DNA of 64,000 nt. Origin: Escallonia rubra. Lineage: Eukaryota > Streptophyta > Magnoliopsida > Escalloniales > Escalloniaceae. The stretch spans positions 1 through 64,000 of the forward strand of contig JAVXUO010000443.1 in assembly GCA_033065855.1 (NCBI GenBank), given 5' to 3'. The position numbers and the translations under genes are program-made. The notes under the pieces were generated by a model that was given only the letters and a program-made list of their open reading frames with translations, had not been told where the DNA came from and searched no databases. Numbering within the stretch: position 1 is the stretch's first letter; every line of letters begins with the position of its first letter. Shown here piece after piece: positions 48,475 to 59,984 of the stretch.

Positions 48475-49892
48475 TTAAGCACTAAAGTTCCTCACAGTTA
48501 AGAAAATTGCGCACCTTTAAGGAAAACCGTCAATTCTAGTAGCACGTGGTCAACACACATGTTGACTAATCGATTTTTTGTGAAAATGACAACTTTGCCC
48601 CTTCACGAGTTCTACCCCTTCTTCATTTCCCCCGTCAATAACCCCCCACCTCCTCCCCAACCCCCACCCCCTCACCCACCCACCACCCCACAGCGCCCAC
48701 TTCCATCATTGTCCCAAATTCCATCACCCACCACCACGCACAACACCAAGGTCATCCCATCACCCCACTTTGTACACGCACCTACACAAAATACCCGGTC
48801 CCCCCCCCCAATACACACGTGAACTATTAAGTATCTCACCACGTGTTGCCCTCGAATTTGTTGAAAAAACTAATTGGGTTTGTTGTGGGTGCGTACAATG
48901 CGTGTGTGGGTATGTGTTTGCGAGTGCTTAGTGTGTATGATTTTGTCTGTTCAGCGTATACATGTGTTAGGTGTGTGTTTCTGTGTGCATATAGTGTATG
49001 TATGTATGCACGTGTGTGCAATGTATGTCTGTGTGTTTGTGCGTGCAATGTGTGTGAGCTTGCAGTGTGTGTGTGGTGGCAATGTGTGTATGGTGGTGGG
49101 TGATAAGGAGGGGGAGCTCGTGGTGTTTTTTTGTGTGTGCGTGTAAGTGCATATGTTGGCGGGTGATGGCTAATAGGGGGCTAGATAATCGTGATGGGTG
49201 TGTGTGTGTTTGTGTATGTGTTGGGTGTGTTTGTGTGTGCATTCAGTGGGTGTGTGTTGATCTGGGTGTGTCCGAGTTTGTCTCTATGTGGGTGTGTGTG
49301 TGCAAGTGTCTGTGCATGTAGTGTGTGTCTGTGGTGGTGGATAAAGGATATAGGGAATGAGGCAAAACAGGTTTGTTTGTGGGGGGTAAGTGGGGTGTGT
49401 GCATGTGTAGGTCCTGTGGGGGAGGGGAGAGAACAACCGTGGTAAGTGTGTATGTGTTTGTGTAGGTGGTGTCTACATGTAGTGCTCTGTGTGTGGGGGG
49501 TGGGGGGGTAGGTGTGTGCATGTAGTGCTGTGGGTGTGTGAAAGCAGTGTGTGTTATTGTACGGGTGTGTGTCTATGTATTGCAATGTGTGTGTGTGTGT
49601 GTGCGCTCGCGCGTGTGCGTGGTGGATGTTAGGTTGGGTGGTGGGTGAGTGTTATGTGTGCGTGTAGAAGGTAGGTGTGGGGTGGTGTGTGTGGTGGTGG
49701 GTGACGTGGTCACTGGTGGCAATGAGTGACAATGATTGATGAGGTGGAAGTGAGAGGGTAGAGAGGGGATTTGAAGAATGGCATTGAGCTAAAAACGATA
49801 AGGCAATAGGGGAATTTATGTTATTTCACAAAGTTAACAATAGATCATCTAAGGTATGCAATTTCCTTAACCGTGAGAGGTTTTAGTGCTTA
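48475..49892. mobile_element. TIR element with a GT-rich interior
   Basis: Ends TTAAGCACTAAAGTTCCTC (left) and TTAAGCACTAAAACCTCTC (right, inward) are inverted repeats, continuing with CACGGTTAAGGAAATTGCA-like sequence. It abuts the MULE ending at 48468, whose right target-site copy overlaps its left border. No clean target-site duplication of its own is visible, perhaps because the MULE inserted there. Confidence 0.65.
48885..49720. repeat. GT-rich low-complexity tract of about 0.8 kb
   Basis: The plus strand is dominated by GTGTGTG with interruptions (GTGTGT, GTATGTATG, GTGGTGG) and a (GT)n run near 49586-49605, so the minus strand is CA-rich. All frames here, up to 134 codons, are cysteine- or histidine/threonine-rich artefacts. 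Alternating purine-pyrimidine sequence of this kind can adopt left-handed DNA, but that is inference. Confidence 0.85.
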
Positions 49893-51550
49893 ACTTTGTA
49901 CTAGCTAGGGGTAAAACACACGGCGCATATAGTACAGGGCTCATTAGATTTCTCCTATTTTTTGCAAGCCATGTTCAGTGCCCACTAAAGAAATGTTAAT
50001 GAATGAACATATTTAGTGGTCATGTCGTTATAGGGGGGTATTGGGCTTCCACCTACGACTTGGTTGTCAATGAATTCTTTCCATGGTACTTTAAACACTG
50101 TAATCGATCCCTCTTCCCGTAATTAGGATGCTTGAAATGGATAGATTCATGATTACAAAACTTGGGGTCTTGAAAAAGAAATCGTGAATTTGCTAATTAG
50201 ACAAGCCCATATTTTCAGGAATCGTAAACAAACCACGTTACTAGAAATTTTGACCATGGTTGAGTTTGATTGCTCAAGGGGAAAAAAGAAGTATTGGCTA
50301 GTAAGTAGACTGTAGCGTTTGAGTGACTTATTTGGGGCAACCTCTTGTTGCTATTATATTCTTATAACATCTAACAACCGAAGCACAAAATTGGCGACAG
50401 TAGGGACTCATCAAATTCTTGCAAAGTGGGTAACACTCCCGTAGCCACTCCGTTTTTGTTCACTTTATTTTCTTTTATCTTTTGGTCTAGTCCAATCAAA
50501 TCCAGTTAGTCTATTACTAGAGACTTTATCTTTTTATTTGATCCAATCAAGTCCAGTCCCGTTAAGTTAGTTTATTTTTATAGACGTTATTTTGTTTGAT
50601 CCAGTCGAGTTCAGTTATATAGTTTTATAAGCTTCATCATGTCTATCCAATCCAGTTCAGTCCAATCCATTCCAATCAGACTATTTATGTTGGGCTTAAC
50701 CTAGGTCAGACTCTAGTGAATTCGGGTTACCTTGGATTCAGTTATGGCGTGTTGTTATTTAATCAATTTACATTTACATGGTTAGTTAACTTTTCCTTCT
50801 AGAATATAGGCTTTAAAGTGGAAGCATTAGTTACACTCAGTTCCTAAGGTTATGGTGATTATTGCACGCCTGCCCATTAGTTTTGACAAATAGCAGTGAT
50901 CTACGTAAACCAAATGGAATCATGAAATACGCAACGTTTTAAACAAACGACAACATTGCCCGTGATTAGGAACATAATTGTTTAAAATGCTCCCTATCTC
51001 TCCTCTTTCTCTTCAAGAACTATCTCCACCAACATCAACATCCAAGACCTCCACCTCGACATCACAGACTACCCGCCCACTAAGCAGCAAGGCTACCCGC
51101 CTCCTCCACATCACGGACTAGCCACCAGCGCCACATCCCCCTACCCCCGCACATCACAAGAACCACTACATCTATAACGCATCTTTTGGTGTTACATAAC
51201 TACCTACCTAAAATTATGACATTTGGCATTCTACGAAGATCTTTAGAAAATGACACGACCTAGCATTTTAAAATTCCTAAAGGGATATAATCATAAAAAT
51301 TCTAAGGGCCAAGTTTGATGTTATAAATATATCATTTGCTAACTCATTTTTGCACGTTATAACATCACCTTTTATCCCCATCACCGTTGTATCCCACATA
51401 CCCCATCGACGCATCCCACAGCGACCGTCGCTGTATTTTAAAGCAATCCAAACCCATCGTCCTTGCCTCCATTTCCTCCACCGTCCAAATCCACCCACCA
51501 GCAGAGCCATCAACAACCGTCAAGCCCACTATAATTAGCATCCATATCCC
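49893..51550. other. Interval without recognised gene
   Basis: AT-rich with short motifs of GATCCAGTCCAATC type (50470-50680) that recall the GGACTGGACT repeats of 21450-21580 in reverse, so possibly remains of the same LTR lineage. The frames around 51277-51605 are unsupported. Confidence 0.4.
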
Positions 51551-51636
51551 ACCAATAACCACTACAAGAAAACATGGTTTTACCGGTAGAATATTTCGTC
51601 AGTAGAGATGGCATATTCGTTGCTAAAATTAAACCT

Positions 51637-53607
51637 TGTTCCCAACCTATTCTGGTCGCACCCAAAGGCCCACTGGGGTCCCATTTTGCATGACACATCC
51701 ACACAAGCAACAGTCAATATTCAACGCTCACAATCGGTCAAAGCATACACGCTCAAGTCACGTGCACTTCTCACTTTTGTTACGTTACTTCGTCACTAAG
51801 AAACTCATTTTCGCGTGACGCCTCATCACGCTTCGACCGTCGCACATCAGGCATCATCCGTCGACGCGCCATGGCACTTGCCCAAGGAAGTTGGCCTTGG
51901 CCTTCCCTTATGGGTTGGCCTTGGCCTTCCCTTATGGGTTGGCCTTGGCCTTCCCCTATGGGTTGGCCTTTGGTCTCCATACTTAACACCTTCACTTTTC
52001 TTCCAGGGACCATACATCACTCCACGATCCCATCACCCGGAATTCATTCCGCGACCCCGTCGCCCGTACATCATTCCGCGACCACGTCGCTCGTACGTCA
52101 CTCCGCGACCCCGTCGCTCGGATGTCATCTCCGTAACCCCCATCGCCCGTCGTCTGGACATCACCCGCACCCGCGCGCCAACTCCGCGACGCTCTTCGTT
52201 CGTCGTCGGCGTCTGGGCGCCGCACTCTAGTACTCCGTCGCGCCGCTGATACAGTCGTTCCCCCAGGCTCTCTGTCACACTACTGTGCCCCCGGCACCAT
52301 ACACACTCCATCGCACTCAATCGCGCCCATGCGCCACAATCATGTTACATGCCCCCCAGGCACCACACCATGCGCACCTTGCCTTGGACGTGGAACATGC
52401 TTCGACCCACTCTCCAGAGTGTACATCATCCTGCGGGGATAAACGACTCATCCGGGACATTATCTCAGCCAGGGAGCTCTAAGTGCTCCGGCATGAAGGC
52501 TCCCCTTCTACCAGGTAGGCGGCTCCTCCAGGATGCTACCTTGACGCACTTCGAGTTCTCCGACACAAAGACTCACTCGCGGGGATAGGCGACTCCTCAG
52601 GGACACTATCTCCGTCAGGGAGATTTTCAACTCCCCTTCCGCCAGGTAAACGGATCCTCCGAGATGCTACCTCAGCCAGTCAAGTAGACGGCTCCTCCAA
52701 GATGCTACCTTAACGCGTTCCGAGTGCTCCGGCACAAGGACTCACCCGCGGGGGAAAGCGACTCCTCTGGGACACTATCTCTGTCAGGGAGCTCTAAGTG
52801 CTCTGGCACGAAGACTCCCCTTCCGCCAGGTAGACGGCTCCTCCGGGATGCTACCTCGGCCTGCGGAATAGGCGACTCCTCCAGGACACTATCTCCGCCA
52901 GGGTGTCTGCGTGACTGGCCTACGTGCTCCGGCACTGGGGGCTTGCGTCGGCACCCATAGAGACTATGACCCCCGGGTCACTCCGAGATGGGAGCAAGTC
53001 TTCGGAGGGCATCGCGCCTAGTTCACCTGGCAGTTGGGCGTCGGGTCTTCTCCACCGCTGCCAGGCCTGTGGGACTCTGCAAGGGCTTGGATTGGTGGCT
53101 AGATCAAGGGGGATCTCTGGCCTCACCGACGCTGTGGGAGCCAGTCTTTCGAGACAGACAGAACGACGCTGTGAGGAGCAGGCCGGGTGAATATGCGATC
53201 CAACAGTCCGTGGAGCACTGGCACCCGTGGACCCCCGGTGATGTGTCACTCCCGGGGAGCGCCACGTGTTGGTTAATGACATCATCATCTCAATCTCTAT
53301 AAATAGAGGTCTTGAGAATTCATTTGGACGGTTGGATATTTCACTTTCTCACTCTAAAATTCTAGAGAGAGAAACATACAGGACCCTGACTCTGGACCTA
53401 AGTATCGGACTGTGACTGTCGTCGTGTATTCATCCTACGCCATCGCCCTCGCAGGACTGCCACCCTCAGGCTCTGTCTGGGAAGCCCTTGGTCTCTACCC
53501 CTGCTCCACCCTTGCTGTGTCTCACATCAACATACTTGGCATCTGACTCGGACTGCATTCCTTGTGGCACCTCCACGTTGACTGCGAACCCACTCTCCTT
53601 GGCATCA
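51637..53607 (+). repeat. Solo LTR A, inside the CACTA element
   Basis: Begins TGTTCCCAACCTATT and ends CCTTGGCATCA, and a perfect 5-bp target-site duplication AACCT flanks it (51632-51636, 53608-53612). There is no internal region, so this is a solo LTR of 1971 bp. It has a TATA box CTATAAATA at 53295-53303, a 25-bp unit (TTGGCCTTGGCCTTCCCTTA...) repeated about three times at 51891-51972, and a diverged array of GACTCCTCCGGGACACTATC units at 52430-52900. Long frames inside are artefacts. Confidence 0.95.
53295..53303 (+). promoter_or_regulatory. LTR TATA box
   Basis: CTATAAATA lies about 1660 bases into the LTR, followed by AGAGGTCTTGAGAATTC, as expected for a U3-R boundary. The matching sequence in solo LTR B is at 58336-58344 on the minus strand. 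Confidence 0.7.
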
Positions 53608-55439
53608 AACCTTTACAAACGGAATATCTTTCGGTAAAGCTCCATTGGTAATAAGTTCGTTGCTAAAAGTTCATCGACGAATTGGGGCTTTCCGTTCGGT
53701 AATTATTCGGACTTTTACTGACAGGTTTTCGACCTTCCTCGACAGATTGTTCAGTGTGTAAAACCATTTTCCATAATCAACGTGTTATTTATATACATTG
53801 TTTCAATTTTGCAAAAAGAAAAAAAAATGAAAAGCATTAGCGATGGATCCTGTCGCTAACAATCTGTCGGATCAGAAATGTATCGGTGGAATTCCGTTGA
53901 TAAAAATCTGCTACGACAAAACAAGAGATGTGTTGACTTCACTTTTAGTGACGAAATTCCATCGCTAATAGTATGTGGGATAGACATGTACCAACAGAAT
54001 TCCGTTGATAAAATTTTGTTACGACAAAAAGAAGTGATGTGTTGAGTTGACTTCTACCGACGGAATTTCATCAGTAAAAATCCGTGGGAAAAAGTCTATT
54101 CTAGCAACTTTGTCTTTTTGTACTCCCCCCCCCCCCCCCCCAAAACCAAAAAAAAAAACTATTATTTGTTGTATTTCCATTCACACCTCGATTTTAATCA
54201 ATCAATTCAAATTTAGCAATAAACCCAAATTGTCCCGTAATAAACAAAAATATCATACATCTCCTAAATAATACAATGCAAGTTATAAAATGAGTTATAG
54301 CAACATTTTTCACCACTCAGGGTACAAAAATAAACAACTAAAAAGGGAACTGCACATGATGACTACGGGGAACCACATGTCCACGTGTGGGAAATCTGTA
54401 CATTTAGTCATTGTCCAAAACGATATCCTATCATTTCTTTCTTTCCCATCTGTTTCATGGCGAGAGCATCATTGGATACAGTTGGGATGCATTTCCTCTC
54501 TACATAAAAAGAACCCGAAAATCTTGACATTGGTTATGCCATTGGAGCTGCCGATTAAAAAGGACCTTGAAGAAATGCCACGTACCAAACTCACATAATA
54601 ACTTAGATTTTTCTTAGTTGCAAGGAAAGTAATGCAAATACCAAAAGCACATACCAAAGGAGATGGAGAAGCAGCAGTAACAGCCAGATAAGCGGCGCGT
54701 CGGTCGAAGGACCTGCATAGGAGCGTGTTCGGGAGGTGATCGGAGGTGAGAGGGCTAGTGTGCGGCGCTAGCCGTAGGAGGAAGGGGGAAGGGGAAGAAA
54801 TGTGACTCTTTAGTGATTGAATATTTTGTCGCTAAAAAGCCATTGCTAAATAAGATTATTTAAATTTTAATATACATATCTACCAAAGTTTTCATTGCTA
54901 ATAATCTGTCATTAAATGGCATGTTGGAAATTCATAAGTGTATTTGAAAAAAAAAAACAAAAAACAAAAACCATGAAACGCATTTTGCTTGACGGCAAAA
55001 TACATCGCAAAATATTCCGTCCGTAAATCTTTTTTTTGCAACGATATTTTTCCTGGTTAATTCTTTGACCAGTCTTTTACCAAAGGGATCACTTTCCTTC
55101 ACTAAATCCAGCGATAAAGTGATTTCAAGCGACGAATTCTGTCTCTTTGGGAATACTCTGTCACTAAAAACTTACTTTCTTAGAATGAAGACAGACCCAC
55201 AACCACAATCATAGACTAGTGCCAAACCTAGCTTAACCACACCATTGAATACTCTTAAGCCTACCACAATCACCATCATTACCATACACCGCCACGGCCA
55301 CCGCCTTTTTATCTTTCCAATTGAATGATTTACCACCATCACTATCCACCACCGACAGTTACAATATCACTATCATTGCTATCGCCACAAACAATACAGG
55401 GAAGGAGGGAAACAAAATCTAATTTAGAAATTAGCGTGT

Positions 55440-55671
55440 GAAATCTAAATAACGTATATATAGTGTATACACATGTTAAGGGCTATATTGACATGTTAAA
55501 AATACGTGTTGTTGACATCGGCAAAAAATACAAATTTAATGTATCAGTAATAGATGGACACCACTGACACAATTTTATGTTTTTGATCACGCGCTGTTAA
55601 ATTTTCAAACCTTATGTCCTTGAGCATTATATATGTCACCCTAACCTTAAGGACTTGTGTGTAATTAACCC
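55440..55671. mobile_element. Truncated MULE end (family of 2249-3426)
   Basis: The right end TGTGTGTAATTAACCC and the preceding sequence (AGATGGACACCACTGACAC, TTTGATCACGCGCTGTTAAATTTTCAAACC) match the terminal region of the MULEs at 2249 and 47303 with many changes. I do not find the left end, so this is an old fragment. Confidence 0.6.
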
Positions 55672-56461
55672 TAAGTTAATTCATAAGAAAAATTAGACTG
55701 GCCGGTAGACACTTACGCAAGGCAAAATGTATTCCTTGGTGGTTAAAATACACCGATGCCCGTATGTTTATCATATTCGTTTTTCTGTTTTCGTTTTTAT
55801 AGTTTTTGTATTCACTTAGAAAATACGATCATGTACTTTTATCATTTTCACCAAAAAAATCCAGTTTACTTTTTATTATATCGGGTTAAGTTTGGGTTTT
55901 TCGTCACTGTTTGAGTAATTTTACCCAAAACGAAAACAGAAAATAATAAAAGTACACAAAAAATAAAATTTGTCATCATTGCAAAAAACAGAAAACGAAT
56001 ATAGTACAAGTACGGGCCACAAAATTATCTTTTAATTTTTTTTCTCTAGTGGCGCTTAGGGTTGTTTATCGATCTTTTTGTGCGCCTTTCCTTTTTTACT
56101 GAACTCTAATGCCAAGCACATGCAGTTACAAAAATAGAATGGACAACCATTTCGAAGCACATATTACTGTGACCGGACCGGAGCCTCATTTAACAGTACA
56201 ACTATACAAAACAACTTCAGTACCAAAAAGCTCACATCAATTGTAGGAATAGTAGCAGCTAAAATCCACTTGATAGTCAATACACAGGGAACAAGATTAA
56301 CCAAACATAACTCTAAATACGGAAAAAACAAGAAATAACATTACCCACAACGAGCTAGTGCTACTTGTAGATCCTAGGAACCCTAAAATTTAGGTGTTAA
56401 ACCCTGCACTAATTGCTGGAAGCAGCAAAGAATTCAGACACTAAGAATCTCGGACATAAAT

Positions 56462-56914
56462 CTAAGGCAGAGCACCACCACCAGCTCCAGCTCCAGCTCC
56501 GCCGGCAGCTCCACCACCAACACCACCTCCAGCTCCTCCGGAAGCTCCACCACCAACTCCACCAGCGCCACCCACGCCGCCTGCCCCACCAACGCCGCCA
56601 GTTCCGCCGGCTCCACCGAGCCCACCTAGCCCTCCAAGCCCACTACCGCCACCAAGTCCTCCTCCACCACCGCCGAGGCCACCGATGCCACCAAGCGTAG
56701 GAAGCACGCCAGCGTATCCACCAACTCCAGCAAAGCCGCCAACGCCGCCGTAGGTGACGAAGTTCTTCTTGTCCTCCACCCCTGCAACTCCCCTGGGCGA
56801 GGTGGCACTAGCCACATTGTCTGTGTTAATGTTGGCATCACTGGGAATGTTCCGCGCAGTAGCGTCTACTAGTACTAGTGCAACAAGCACAAGCATAACG
56901 TACAACTTTTCCAT
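56462..56914 (-). CDS. Secreted glycine-rich protein, GRP1
   Basis: A 150-residue product starting MEKLYVMLVLVALVLV, a hydrophobic signal peptide ending near DATARN. A short spacer follows (NIPSDANINTDNVASATS), then KNFVTYGGVGGFAGVGG and AGVLPTLGG, then a C-terminal run of GG/GLGG/GAGG repeats. This is a plant glycine-rich, probably cell-wall or secreted protein. The inner ATG at 56914 is chosen over 56929 because the paralogue at 63295 aligns from MEK/LCV onward. A minus-strand TATA box lies at 56991-56998, about 77 bp upstream. GC-rich codons and the intact frame support expression. Confidence 0.85.
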   Translation of the reverse strand: MEKLYVMLVLVALVLVDATARNIPSDANINTDNVASATSPRGVAGVEDKKNFVTYGGVGGFAGVGGYAGVLPTLGGIGGLGGGGGGLGGGSGLGGLGGLGGAGGTGGVGGAGGVGGAGGVGGGASGGAGGGVGGGAAGGAGAGAGGGALP

Positions 56915-56990
56915 CTCTCTTTCTCTCACTCTCTCTCAATAAGGAACTTCTGCAAAAGGTGCTTTCTGCTGCAGTTGAAAGGATTGTGCT

Positions 56991-56998
56991 ATTTATAG
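56991..56998 (-). promoter_or_regulatory. TATA box of GRP1
   Basis: CTATAAAT on the minus strand, about 77 bases before the start codon, an ordinary spacing for a plant TATA promoter with a short CT-rich leader (GAGAGAGTGAGAGAAAG). Confidence 0.65.
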
Positions 56999-56999
56999 A

Positions 57000-57838
57000 G
57001 AGGGATGAGAATACGGTTGGTGTTACTTTTAAGGGCTGAAGTAAATGGTGGCATTGAATTGCTTCTTGCAATCTCGGGAGTAGCATTCCGGCTAACGGTG
57101 GATCAGAGTTAGGTGAGTGAAATTAAACTAGCGACATTAAGTTAAAGTAGCAGCGTTGCCCGGGAAAGGGAAAGGGAAGCTGATCGCCGGAGTAATGTCT
57201 ATCACGCAATTCAAGCTCAAAGGTAGCCATGCAGCTCATGCAATAGCTTGATTGGCTGCTCGCGCGGCCAATGTGCTCCAGCCAAACTCCATACATAACA
57301 TTTATAGCTTTCTGCAAAGGGAAATGGTATTTGTTGAACTGTTGCACTAAAAGGGGTGCTATTAGATCTCACAGGCATTGATGGTATATTATACAGATTG
57401 CAGACACATGGTTATGAGATGTGACAATCCATATTCACATGCAATAGAGAGTGTGTAAGAGGGAGTCGAAGAGAAGAAGCGAGCTGGTTTTATGGTTATA
57501 ACTTGGAGTATATCACAAAAATGATTTGTGACTCGTTTCCGAGCTAGTGTATATACCACAAACGTTGTGGCCGACGAAGATGCATTGTGAAAGCCATAGA
57601 AGGTGTCTCAAAAGTCATGCAGTTCTTTTTGTTCATAAGGGGAACGCTCGCCAAAAAATGGATCTTGAAGCCTTGTACGTTTGCATTTTGCGATTTGATT
57701 CTTTGGGTTTATCCTAGCGGTATCTTGTGCTTTGAAGATAAAAGCTGGGACGTGATGTTCTAATGGCCTCAACACTTGATTTAGTCCTCTGTCCCACATA
57801 AAAAAATGATCACAATTTTTTTTTCCAAGCAGATTAAG
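57000..57838. other. Upstream region of GRP1
   Basis: No gene seen. It presumably contains the distal promoter of GRP1; the minus-strand frames at 57123-57347 and 57608-57799 show no recognised similarity. Confidence 0.4.
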
Positions 57839-58021
57839 GATATAAGTAGACCTGGCAAAATATTACCCATACCCGCTCAAAAAGGCCGGGTACGGGTACA
57901 TGTACATATATAGGAGACCCGCTGAAATTAGATCCGTACCCGAACCGATCTGTAATTTTCGGGTCGGTTTGGGTCAGGTACGTGTTACCCGGATTTACCC
58001 GGCTTGTGTGCTATATAAATC

Positions 58022-59984
58022 TGATGCCAAGGAAAGTGGGTTCATACCTACGTGGAGGTGCCACAAAGGCTGCAGTCCGAGTCAGCTTCCAAGTATGTTG
58101 ATGTGAGACACATCAAGGGTAGAACAAGGGCAGAGACCAAGGACTTCCAAGACAAAGCCTAAGGGTGGCAGTGCTGCGAGGGCGATGGCGCGGGATGAAT
58201 ACACGATGACAGTCACAGTCCGATGCTTAGGTCCAGAGTTAAGGTCCTGTATGTTTCTCTCTCTAGGATTCTAGAGTGAAAAAGTGAAAATGTGAGAGTG
58301 AAGAAGAAGTCCCCTAAATGAATTCTCAAGACCACTATTTATAGAGATTGAGATAATGATGTTATTAACCGACACGTGGCGCTCCCCGGGAGTGACACGT
58401 CACCGGGGGATCCATGGGTGCCGGTTCTCCACGGACTGTCAGATCGCATATTCACCGAGCCTGCCCCGCACAGCGTCGCTCTGTCTGTCTGGAAAGACTG
58501 GCTCCCACAGCGTTGGTGTGGCCAGAGAACCCCTTGATCTAGCCTCCAATCTAAGCCCTTGCAGAGTCCCACAGGCCTGGCAGCGGTGGGGAAGACCCAA
58601 TGCCCAACTGCCAGGTGAACTAGGCGAGATGCCCTCCGAAGACTTGCTCCCGTCTCTAAGTGACCCGGGGGTCATAGTCCCTAGGGATGCCGACGTAAGC
58701 CCCCAGTGCCGGAGCACGTAGGCCAATCACGCAGGCACCCTGGCCGAGATAGTGTCCCGGAGGAGTCGCCTATTTCGCAGGCCGAAGTAGCATCCCAGAG
58801 GAGCCGTCTAACTGGCAGAAGGGGAGTCTTCGTGCCAGAGCACTTGGAGCTCCCTGGCAGAGATAGTGTCCCGGAGGAGTCGCCTATCCCCGCGGGTGAG
58901 TCCTTATGCCGGAGCACTCGGAGCGCGTCAAGGTAGCATCCCGGGGGAGCCGTCTACCCGACTGGCCGAGGTAGCATCCCGAAAGAGCTGTCTACCTAGC
59001 GGAAGGGGAGTTGAAGAGCTCCCTGGCAGAGATAGTGTCCCGGAGGAGTCGCCTATCCCCGCGGGTGATGTACACTCCGGAGAGTGGGTTGAAGCATGTT
59101 CCATGACCAAGGCAAGGTGCGCATGGTGTGATGAATGAGTGTGGTGCCCGGGGGCATGATGACATGATTGTGGCGCATGGGCGCGATGAAGTGAGTAAGG
59201 TGTCGGGGGCACGTCTGTGTTAGTGGCGTGGCGCATGGGCGCGACGAAATGCGTAAGGTGCCGGGGGCACGTTTGTGTCAATGGTGGCGCATGGGCGCGA
59301 CATAGTGCATATGGTGTGCGGGAGCAAGGTAGTGTGACAGAGAGCCTGGGGCACAGCTGTATCAGCGGCGCGACGCACGGGCGCGGCAGAGTGTTGAAGT
59401 GCAACGCCCGGACGCTGGCGATGGGGTCGCGGAGTTGTGTCCGGGCGACGGGGTCGCGGAGTTGTGTCCGGGCGACGGGGTCGCGGAGTTGTGTCCGGGC
59501 GACGGGGTCGCGGAGTTGTGTCCGGGCGACGTGGTCACGGAGTTGTGTCCGGGCGACGGACGACGAGGGTCACGGACGATGTAAGGCCTCTTGAAGAGTA
59601 GTGAAGATGCTAAGGATGGAGGCCAAAGGCCAACCCTTGGGGGAAGGCCACGGCCAACCCCAAGATGCTAAGGATGGAGGCCAAAGGCCGACCCCAAGGG
59701 GGAGGCCGAGGCCGACCCCAAGGGGGAGGCCAATGCCAAACTCCTTGGGCAAGTGCCATGGGCAAGTGCCATGGCGCATCGACGGTCGAAGCGTGATGCG
59801 GCGTCGCACAATGATGAGTTTCTTGGTGACAAAGTCACGTAACGAAAGTGAGAAGTGCACGTGACTTGAGCGTGCATGCTTTGACCGGTTGTGAGCGTTG
59901 AAAATGACTGTTGCTTGTGCGGACGTGTCATGTAAAATCCGACCACAGTGGGCCTTTGGGTGCGACCATAATAGGTTGGGAACA
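58022..59984 (-). repeat. Solo LTR B, inside the hAT element
   Basis: On the minus strand it starts TGTTCCCAACCTATTATGG (59984) and ends CCTTGGCATCA (58022), matching solo LTR A throughout. A perfect 5-bp target-site duplication AAATC flanks it (58017-58021, 59985-59989). Length is 1963 bp and the TATA box is at 58336-58344. A 28-bp tandem (CGGGGTCGCGGAGTTGTGTC core) at 59418-59560 and units of GGAGGCCGAGGCCGACCCCA at 59620-59740 are expanded differently from LTR A. Confidence 0.95.
59418..59560. repeat. 28-bp tandem repeat, about five copies
   Basis: The unit GACGGGGTCGCGGAGTTGTG plus TCCGGGC is repeated five times with few changes. In LTR A the equivalent region (about 52010-52160) has diverged units of a similar length, so the near-identical copies here arose after the two LTRs separated. 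Repeated peptide frames result. Confidence 0.9.

Larger units (their letters stand above)
51560..55187. mobile_element. CACTA-type transposon, non-autonomous, with nested solo LTR
   Basis: The left end CACTACAAGAAAACATGG is the standard plant CACTA terminus. The right end, TAAAAACTTACTTTCTTAGAATG read on the plus strand, is a decayed version of its inverse (GTTTTCTTGTAGTG). Subterminal sequence is full of short repeats (TCGTCAGTAGAGATGG, GACGAAATTCCATCGCTAA, CTGTCGCTAACAATCTGTCGG). Without the nested LTR it is about 1.65 kb. No TnpA/TnpD is readable; frames at 54047-54657 lack similarity I recognise. A 3-bp target duplication is not convincing (AAC versus AAG). Confidence 0.78.

Noticed and set aside
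48843-49585. Many open frames of 70-134 codons rich in cysteine/valine or histidine/threonine
   Set aside because: All are translations of a GT-rich/CA-rich repeat tract in six frames; no domain or start context.
51780-53302. Long open frames inside solo LTR A (and counterparts at 58339-59864)
   Set aside because: They come from GC-rich tandem units within non-coding LTRs. Counterpart frames in LTR A and LTR B do not stay conserved in a coding-like way.
54290-54598. 102-codon open frame inside the CACTA element as a transposase remnant
   Set aside because: No TnpA, TnpD or other domain is recognisable, and the frame lies between subterminal repeats.
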